In this document: piece by piece, positions 40,843-45,570 of the stretch | Layout: the number at the start of each line of letters is the position of its first letter | Position numbering within the stretch: position 1 is the stretch's first letter | Source of the DNA: Flavobacteriales bacterium | GTDB taxonomy: Bacteria > Bacteroidota > Bacteroidia > Flavobacteriales > Flavobacteriaceae | Direction of reading: 5' to 3' | Length of the DNA: 45,570 bases | Assembly (NCBI GenBank): GCA_018335925.1 | Contig: JAGXRF010000113.1 | Location: forward strand, 1 to 45,570 | Notes under the pieces: model-generated | Seen by the model: only the letters and a program-made list of their open reading frames with translations | What the model was told of the DNA's origin: nothing | Database searches by the model: none | Made by a program: the position numbers and the translations under genes

Positions 40843-41543
40843 CGGATGTTTTTCAAAAATTTTTCAAAAGAGTTTTTGGCTTGCGAAAAGTGTTCTTTGC
40901 TGATTTCAAATCCACCATACCAAGCATAATCGTACAAATAAGAATGGTATTCAAAATCGTGCTTAAGTGCTGAATTTTGTAACTCGTATGCATAATCTGC
41001 ATTGGTTTTTTCAGGATCCCATTTTATTTGGTTGCTATCGGACAATTTCTTTAAAGTCCACAAATAGTAATATCTAATAGCCAAACGATAATCGTTTTGT
41101 TGCAAACTTTGTTCAATAGCTTTTGCAAAATTTATTTGATGTACATTCACAGCAACATCTTCTACTTGAAGCACATTTTGGTTTTTTGCAGAGCCAAAAA
41201 TCCATTGTCCTTCTTTATTTAATACCAATTGAATGATTTTATATACCACAAACAAGATAATTAATACAGCCAATGTTTTTAAAATGATGTCAACAGTGTC
41301 TTGTGCTTGTTTTGGGTCTTTGATTCGAAATAAATCCTGAATAAAACGCGTAATGCTCTCTACTAATTGGTCCCACCAATTAGCAGTATGTTTTTTTTGT
41401 TCGTAAATGAAGTCCTTGTCTTGATATTTTTCCTGAAAGTCATCCGAAAAATTTCGCTGGGTAGCCAAGGTATCTTGTTGGGAATACAAATAGGTATTGC
41501 CAACATAAAAAGCCAAAAGAATTTTCCAAAACCTATGCTTCAT
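40839..41543 (-). CDS. DUF4129-domain membrane protein
   Basis: 234 residues. A signal-like hydrophobic N-terminus at about 5-20, a charged stretch, one strong helix at about 86-107 ('TLAVLIILFVVYKIIQLVL'), then the cytoplasmic DUF4129 domain: 'DYRLAIRYYYLWTLKKLSDSN' (in pieces), 'TNADYAYELQN' and 'YAWYGGFEISKEHF'. DUF4129 often accompanies transglutaminase-like proteins; none is present here. I start at 'MKHRFWKI' (41543), 11 bases inside the upstream gene, rather than at a TTG three codons earlier. Confidence 0.85.
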   Translation of the reverse strand: MKHRFWKILLAFYVGNTYLYSQQDTLATQRNFSDDFQEKYQDKDFIYEQKKHTANWWDQLVESITRFIQDLFRIKDPKQAQDTVDIILKTLAVLIILFVVYKIIQLVLNKEGQWIFGSAKNQNVLQVEDVAVNVHQINFAKAIEQSLQQNDYRLAIRYYYLWTLKKLSDSNQIKWDPEKTNADYAYELQNSALKHDFEYHSYLYDYAWYGGFEISKEHFSQAKNSFEKFLKNIR

Positions 41544-42471
41544 GGGTGCCAATTAAATCAATATCCGATTTGGTTGAAGTATTTTCTGCGGCTTCTTTTT
41601 CAGAAAAGTAAATATAACTTTGGTTAACTACCATAAAATTTCCAAACACATAAGAAGAAATGATTGCAACTAATAATACAATGGTAAAGATAATTCCAAT
41701 AGATGAAAAACGATCATCTTGAACTCCTACATCATTCATTCCTGCAAAAATGCTAATAAACAAGAAAATATAAGGTATCATAGTAACTACTGTTACCATC
41801 ACTTGCACCAATACATAAGAAATGATAGTGGAAAAAACGTTTTTCCAAAAACCATTCTTTAAATAATTCCAAGCAGTTTGAAAAGCATCGGTTAATGACG
41901 ATTTTTGCATTAAATAATGGTGCAAGCTCAACATAAACCAACAGAAAAAAGCAGGGTAGAGGAGTAGCATGACTGGAAAAAGAAAAATACTGAAAATACT
42001 TGCCATCATCACACCTACGTACACCAATGCTAACGGAATAATCATCAGAAATAACAAAATAAAAAACACCAAAATTCTTTTCCACGATTGTTTCATGAAT
42101 TTCATGATATCATTTACTTCAGGTTTTTCTTTTCCTTGCTCTTTAAAATGGAAATAGATGATAGGATAACAAAAATGAAAAATACTTAAAAAGATGGTTC
42201 CAATAATTAACACCAATCCTAAGCCAACAAAAAGAGCTATGTTTTCGTAAAAGGATGAAAAAGGGCTAAATGTTTCACCTAATCGAGCAACTCCAAAAAT
42301 TCCTTCAAAAAAAACAGTCATTAAAAAGTAAATACTTACCCCAATTAAAACCAATGGAATGCCTAAAACAGTGAAAAATACTTTAAAAAAGTTTTTCCCA
42401 TCGCTTTTAAAAAACGCAATAGTGTCGTTGAGCAACTGCCCAAATGTTCTTATTTGATACAACGAGGTCAT
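41533..42471 (-). CDS. Multispan membrane protein, unknown function
   Basis: 312 residues with about six helices (near 27-55, 75-105, 130-155, 155-185, 215-250, 265-290). The opening 'RTFGQLLNDTIAFFKSDGKNFF' and 'LTDAFQTAWNYLKNGFWK' motif resemble the glycerophosphodiester-associated and DUF7544-like membrane families, but I would not assign one. The start overlaps the SpoIIM-like gene by four bases and the end overlaps the DUF4129 gene by 11, so it belongs to the operon. It may form a membrane complex with the SpoIIM-like and RDD proteins. Confidence 0.8.
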   Translation of the reverse strand: MTSLYQIRTFGQLLNDTIAFFKSDGKNFFKVFFTVLGIPLVLIGVSIYFLMTVFFEGIFGVARLGETFSPFSSFYENIALFVGLGLVLIIGTIFLSIFHFCYPIIYFHFKEQGKEKPEVNDIMKFMKQSWKRILVFFILLFLMIIPLALVYVGVMMASIFSIFLFPVMLLLYPAFFCWFMLSLHHYLMQKSSLTDAFQTAWNYLKNGFWKNVFSTIISYVLVQVMVTVVTMIPYIFLFISIFAGMNDVGVQDDRFSSIGIIFTIVLLVAIISSYVFGNFMVVNQSYIYFSEKEAAENTSTKSDIDLIGTHEA

Positions 42472-43439
42472 AATTGGTGTGCTTTACTTTTTTTATAAAT
42501 CCAATACGGATAAATTAAATAATAAAAAGAAATGAAACTTAACGTTCCGAAAATGATAACTAAGTTAAGTAACAAAGGCATTTCAAGAGCATAGCGGGTT
42601 ACAAATCCTTCTAAAATGCCTGCCATTAAAAAGAATGGCATGGTGCTCAAACATATTTTTAAACTGTTTCTAAACCCAATTTTAAAACTATTTAATCGAG
42701 AAAAAGTTTTCGGGAATAATACCGAAGCACCTAAAGCAAATCCGGATGCAGCCGAAATAACGATGGCAAAAATCTCCATCGCACCATGAATCCAAATACC
42801 TCGCATGCTTTCTAAAAGTACACCTTCTCTGTAAAACATATACTGAAAAGCACCGAGCATAATGCAATTTTGAAGCAATACAATAAAGGTACCAAAGCCT
42901 AAAAATATTCCCCAAATAAAACATCTCAAAGCAACGTACATGTTATTTAAAGTGATGCCAATACTCATGCCCCAATTGCTACCTGTTTTGTAAATAGCCA
43001 CCGGATTGCCATTTTTAATGTTTTGCAAAGTTTCATTAACATAGGCATCTCCTAAAATCAATCGTACAAAGTCTAAATCGTAATGGGCAGAAACTGCTCC
43101 AATAGCTGTAAACAAGAAGAATAAAATAAAAGCATAGCCAATATATCTTCGATATTCGTGTAATACCAAAGGGATATCAATAGCAAAAAATTGCACCAAC
43201 TGATTGCGATCGGTTCGTTTGGTTTTGTAAATCTTTTGAAAAATTTGTGCTGCCAAATAATTCAAATAAACCGTAGTTTTGCTTTTCGGATAATACGTTT
43301 GTGCATAAGATAAATCATTCATTAAATGAATGTATCCCTGGGCAAGTTCATCGGGAGTTTTTTTTATTTTTCCAAAAAGGGCTTGTTCAAAATCCAACCA
43401 TTTTTGTTTATTTTGCTTAATAAATGCCACTTCTCTCAT
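42468..43439 (-). CDS. SpoIIM-like (DUF95) membrane protein
   Basis: 323 residues from 'MREVAFIKQNKQKWLDFE'. A cytoplasmic N-terminal region of about 95 residues precedes five or six helices. The DUF95/SpoIIM hallmarks are 'NNMYVALRCFIWGIFLGFGTF' in part, 'YREGVLLESMRGIWIHGAMEIFAIVISAASGFALG' split over two helices, where 'HGAMEI' is the family signature. In Bacillus SpoIIM works in engulfment; in Bacteroidota the role is unknown. A nine-codon-longer frame is rejected because it would overlap the start of the divergent RDD gene. Only 20 bases separate the two start codons. Confidence 0.9.
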   Translation of the reverse strand: MREVAFIKQNKQKWLDFEQALFGKIKKTPDELAQGYIHLMNDLSYAQTYYPKSKTTVYLNYLAAQIFQKIYKTKRTDRNQLVQFFAIDIPLVLHEYRRYIGYAFILFFLFTAIGAVSAHYDLDFVRLILGDAYVNETLQNIKNGNPVAIYKTGSNWGMSIGITLNNMYVALRCFIWGIFLGFGTFIVLLQNCIMLGAFQYMFYREGVLLESMRGIWIHGAMEIFAIVISAASGFALGASVLFPKTFSRLNSFKIGFRNSLKICLSTMPFFLMAGILEGFVTRYALEMPLLLNLVIIFGTLSFISFYYLIYPYWIYKKSKAHQL

Positions 43440-43459
43440 GAGGGCTAATATATAAAAAT

Positions 43460-44203
43460 ATGTCACAACTCGCTATTGTAACCACACAAAATGTTACCAT
43501 TCATTTTCAAGCTGCATCTGTTGGAGATCGCATTTTAGCCTATGTTTTAGATTGGTTGATTAAGATAGCTTATGCCATTTCAGTCTATTTCGTTTTTTTT
43601 GTTGCAGTAGGAATTGAAGATTGGGCAAACACTTTAGATAATTGGTCTCAAATTAGTGTGTATATCATTTTTTACTTTCCGGTTATTTTTTACTCTTTAT
43701 TGTTTGAATCTATTTTTGAAGGACAGACATTAGGAAAGAAAATGATGAAAACCAAAGTGGTCAAAATAGATGGATACCAAGCAACTTTTGGAGATTATAT
43801 CATTCGTTGGTTATTTCGTTTGATTGATATTAGTACCAATTCTGGAATGATTGGTTTGATAGCCATGATAAGCAGTAGTAAAACCCAACGTTTGGGTGAC
43901 ATGGCTGCAGGAACTGCGGTAATCAGTTTGCAAAATAAGGTGGACATCAACCATACCATTTTACAAGAAATTCAGGGAGATTACCAGCCAATTTACCCAC
44001 AAGTGATCAAACTTTCTGATAACGATGTTCGAATTATTAAAGAATCTTTTGAACGTTCGGTAGTGCAACGTGATTACCAAACTTTAATCAAATTAAGAGA
44101 GAAAATTGAACAAGTTGCTGGCATAACCAATAAAATGGGTAACGATATGGACTTTATTCGTACCGTGTTAAAAGACTACAATTACTACACCCAAAGTATG
44201 TAA
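43460..44203 (+). CDS. RDD-family membrane protein
   Basis: 247 residues. The RDD domain spans about 14-155: 'ASVGDRILAYVLDWLIK' holds the Arg-Asp pair of helix 1, then 'FEGQTLGKKMMKTKVVK', 'YIIRWLFRLIDI' and 'QRLGDMAAGTAVI'. A cytoplasmic helical tail of about 90 residues follows ('IKESFERSVVQRDYQTLIKLREK'). RDD proteins are small membrane proteins of debated role, some linked to ion or compatible-solute exchange. It is divergent from the SpoIIM-like gene, and the RDD plus SpoIIM pairing is recurrent in bacteria. Confidence 0.92.
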   Translation: MSQLAIVTTQNVTIHFQAASVGDRILAYVLDWLIKIAYAISVYFVFFVAVGIEDWANTLDNWSQISVYIIFYFPVIFYSLLFESIFEGQTLGKKMMKTKVVKIDGYQATFGDYIIRWLFRLIDISTNSGMIGLIAMISSSKTQRLGDMAAGTAVISLQNKVDINHTILQEIQGDYQPIYPQVIKLSDNDVRIIKESFERSVVQRDYQTLIKLREKIEQVAGITNKMGNDMDFIRTVLKDYNYYTQSM

Positions 44204-44206
44204 GTT

Positions 44207-44746
44207 ATGAAAAAACAATTTGTATTACAAATTTCTCAAAATGAGGCGCATCTGCCAGTTTTACAAAAACATTTATCCAAACACGGATTGCTTTTGCACG
44301 ATTCCAGCAACCAAACATGGATTTTTAAAAATGAAAAGTCATTTTGGGAAGGATGGAAAGTCAACCCCTTAAAATGGGAAGCTAGCCTCGAAATGAAGTG
44401 GATGGAAAATAGTGTAGAGGTTCAACTAGAAGTAAATACCAGTCACGGAATGTCAACCAAAGCAGCCATGTATGCTTGGAAAGTATTGCTTCAGCAAATC
44501 AAAAAATTTTGTTTGCACGGAGGATGGAACGAATCTGAATTGCAAAATGCTATACAGCAAGCAAAAAGTTCGGTCCTGTATCGGATGATTTTTCAAATGC
44601 TAGGATTATTTTTTGTTTTTTCTGCCATATCTTACAAATTTGATTTCTTTGAATGGAATTTTTTAATGAAAGTGGGAGTTATTTTGGTTATTTCTTTCAC
44701 TTTTCAATTCTTATCTTGTAAGGAGATTGAAGGAGAAATAGTATAG
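44207..44746 (+). CDS. Protein with two C-terminal helices, unknown function
   Basis: 179 residues. A soluble N-terminal region of about 125 residues contains 'LPVLQKHLSKHGLLLHDSS', 'WIFKNEKSFWEGW' and 'KWEASLEMKWMENSVEVQLEVN', suggesting an alpha/beta fold. Two hydrophobic segments lie at about 128-143 and 152-170. It starts three bases after the RDD stop, so they are a transcript. The domain order (small soluble domain plus membrane anchor) fits an accessory part of the RDD/SpoIIM/MoxR system. I do not recognise the family. Confidence 0.7.
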   Translation: MKKQFVLQISQNEAHLPVLQKHLSKHGLLLHDSSNQTWIFKNEKSFWEGWKVNPLKWEASLEMKWMENSVEVQLEVNTSHGMSTKAAMYAWKVLLQQIKKFCLHGGWNESELQNAIQQAKSSVLYRMIFQMLGLFFVFSAISYKFDFFEWNFLMKVGVILVISFTFQFLSCKEIEGEIV

Positions 44747-44821
44747 TGTAAAAATTTTCATTAAATAAAGTCGATTAAGATTCATTAATTAAATAGTTTA
44801 GTAAATTAATACGGAGGTGGT

Positions 44822-45003
44822 ATGTTGCTTTTTCTTTTGATTGCATTTGCAGCATTGTTTTTTTGTTACTTCCAATCCTAGTGATAGTTGGTTCCAAAAG
44901 AGTTTCTAAAAGAGAAAAATTAGGTTGGATATTAGCAGTAATTTTTATTTCGTGGTTTGCATGGATACTCTTTTTGTTGCTTGCTCCAGTGAGTAAAAGA
45001 TAA
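44822..45003 (+). CDS. Small membrane protein, apparently frameshifted at a T7 run
   Basis: From the ATG at 44822, preceded by a strong GGAGGTGG ribosome site (44813-44820), zero frame gives 19 residues and a stop. One extra T in the T7 run at 44858-44864 (or a -1 slip) joins it to a frame ending at 45003. The product would be 60 residues: 'MLLFLLIAFAALFF', then 'LLLPILVIVGSKRVSKREK', then 'LGWILAVIFISWFAWIL', ending 'LLAPVSKR'. Two helices around a basic loop look like the short PLD-nuclease-N-terminal-like membrane proteins of Flavobacteriia. Without the shift, translation could only start in the second frame at a weak TTG or GTG. Confidence 0.5.
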
Positions 45004-45013
45004 ACAAATTAAT

Positions 45014-45055
45014 ATGAAAAGACGACATCTGCTTAAAAACATTTTGATAGAATAG
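45014..45055 (+). pseudogene. 13-codon start of a lost gene (gene stub)
   Basis: An ATG ten bases after the previous stop reads 'MKRRHLLKNILIE' then TAG. The basic doublet followed by Leu-Leu-Lys-Asn is how many twin-arginine or exported Bacteroidota proteins begin, but the frame stops and GC-richer palindromic DNA follows. It may be the remnant of a gene cut by that DNA, or just chance. Confidence 0.3.
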
Positions 45056-45087
45056 CTACCATACTATTTGTGTCTGTTTAACGGTTC

Positions 45088-45200
45088 TCGGCTTTGCTTA
45101 GTGGCGGATTTAGAAGTACTTCACTGTCAGCCTACCACAAATGCTGATTAGATGCACAAAGTTACAATTTTGCACTGAATCCGACATTACGCAAAACCGA
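45088..45200. repeat. Long imperfect palindrome I
   Basis: Two 26-base arms (45088-45113 and 45175-45200) are complementary at 21 positions, 23 counting T-G pairs. The 61-base spacer holds a smaller hairpin (TGCA-C-AAA with TTTTGCA). Just outside are GTTTAAC at 45076-45082, which fits the integron core RYYYAAC, and GTTGTGC at 45202-45208, which departs from GTTRRRY at one base. The shape recalls an attC-like site, but spacing is uneven. Confidence 0.65.
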
Positions 45201-45262
45201 TGTTGTGCCTTCGTTTTTCTTTTTCGTCCGTATGTTGTCGGTCAATACTGTCAGCGTTGGGA

Positions 45263-45329
45263 AAGCCATACTCTTTGCCAAGTTTTGGTTTGCGTATCGG
45301 CTCGTGCGACTTGGCAATGTGTATGGCTT
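45263..45329. repeat. Long imperfect palindrome II
   Basis: Arms of 21 bases (45263-45283 and 45309-45329), 19 of 21 complementary, with a 25-base loop. The arms begin AAGCCATAC and end GTATGGCTT. The region 45061-45340 is about 44% GC, clearly above the surrounding chromosome. The palindrome ends 11 bases before the stop of the minus-strand gene and could also end its transcript. Confidence 0.75.
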
Positions 45330-45340
45330 GTGGGTTGGTT

Positions 45341-45570
45341 TTAATAATTAAATGTCAGTCCTACTCCAAAACCCATATCACTGTCGTAATGCGTTCTGAA
45401 ACCTAAGTTTTTACTTGCGATATAATTCAGTCCAAGCATATATTCTCTGTCTGTATTTACCATAAATGCAGCTCTAAACCTTTTTGAAAGTGGAATGTCT
45501 TCACGTCTTAATTGTACTCTTACGTTTCCATCGTGATAGACTTCTGTTTGTAAAATTATAAGCATTGGCA
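45341..45570 (-). CDS. 3' end of a probable multicopper oxidase with C-terminal barrel region
   Basis: The frame is open at the window edge; about 75 residues are visible. The sequence 'PMLIILQTEVYHDGNVRVQL', then 'REDIPLSKRFRAAFMVNTDREYM', 'GLNYIASKNLGFRTHYDSDMG' and the terminal 'FGVGLTFNY' has alternating strands and a final aromatic residue, as at the end of an outer-membrane barrel. I recognise this from memory as the C-terminal extension of flavobacterial multicopper oxidases (CopA/CueO-like). The copper sites would lie beyond the window. The Met at 45565 is internal: a Pro codon in frame precedes it. Confidence 0.65.
   Translation of the reverse strand, partial: PMLIILQTEVYHDGNVRVQLRREDIPLSKRFRAAFMVNTDREYMLGLNYIASKNLGFRTHYDSDMGFGVGLTFNY

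Noticed and set aside
1..45570. tRNA, rRNA, CRISPR arrays, prophage or insertion sequences
   Set aside because: I looked for cloverleaf ends, conserved rRNA stretches, regular repeats and transposase or integrase motifs and saw none.

Overview
The window looks like the chromosome of a marine-type member of the Flavobacteriia (Bacteroidota). It is AT-rich. It carries the 3' end of a type IX secretion (T9SS) cargo gene, the gliding genes gldF and gldG, and several lipoproteins and outer-membrane barrels. Many genes have a TAnnTTTG -7 promoter element a short distance upstream, which is the Bacteroidota sigma-factor signature. Almost everything is ordinary core genome with conserved flavobacterial gene order. 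Only the last ~0.5 kb looks accessory.

Layout. 1-3 kb: C-terminal sorting domain of a secreted protein, a strong terminator, an FN3-type lipoprotein, a TerC-family membrane protein and a small lipoprotein. 3-6 kb: a tight minus-strand operon of a methyltransferase, a ZIP metal transporter, MurQ, an exported protein and a DUF6095 protein. 6-11.6 kb: rimO, a YdcH-like protein, small lipoprotein and heavy-metal (HMA) proteins, a sterol-desaturase-family enzyme, clpS and prmA. 11.7-18.2 kb: a porin, panB, a HAD phosphatase, a photolyase, a YebC-family regulator and gcvT. 18.2-25.7 kb: dnaN, gldG, gldF, a small monooxygenase and a SAM-hydroxide adenosyltransferase, then a PhoH-like ATPase and dnaX. 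25.9-36.5 kb: typA, an exported barrel protein, kdsA, a B12-type radical SAM protein, a bifunctional Rel, a TrmH-family RNA methyltransferase and a Fic protein. 37-44.7 kb: a conserved but functionally obscure membrane/AAA+ cluster (DUF58, MoxR, DUF4350, DUF4129, a multispan protein and a SpoIIM-like protein, with a divergent RDD protein and partner). 44.8-45.6 kb: a frameshifted small membrane protein, a 13-codon gene stub, two long imperfect palindromes in DNA of higher GC, and the 3' end of what looks like a multicopper oxidase with a barrel tail.

The most interesting signal is in dnaX. The zero frame ends after 361 codons, just past the clamp-loader collar domain. A run of ten A followed by G lies immediately before the stop. 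A -1 shift on that run opens a continuous frame of 211 more codons that carries the tau-specific C-terminus. Zero-frame translation would therefore give a gamma-like protein and slippage a full tau of about 568 residues. The caution is that a second gene (44822-45003) is also repaired by one extra base in a homopolymer (T7), so under-called homopolymers in the assembly are a real alternative.

Other points are two promoters placed so close to start codons that the mRNAs should be leaderless or nearly so (dnaX, fic), a porin whose apparent first start codon lies inside its own -7 element, and a radical SAM protein with a CX4CX2C cluster motif.
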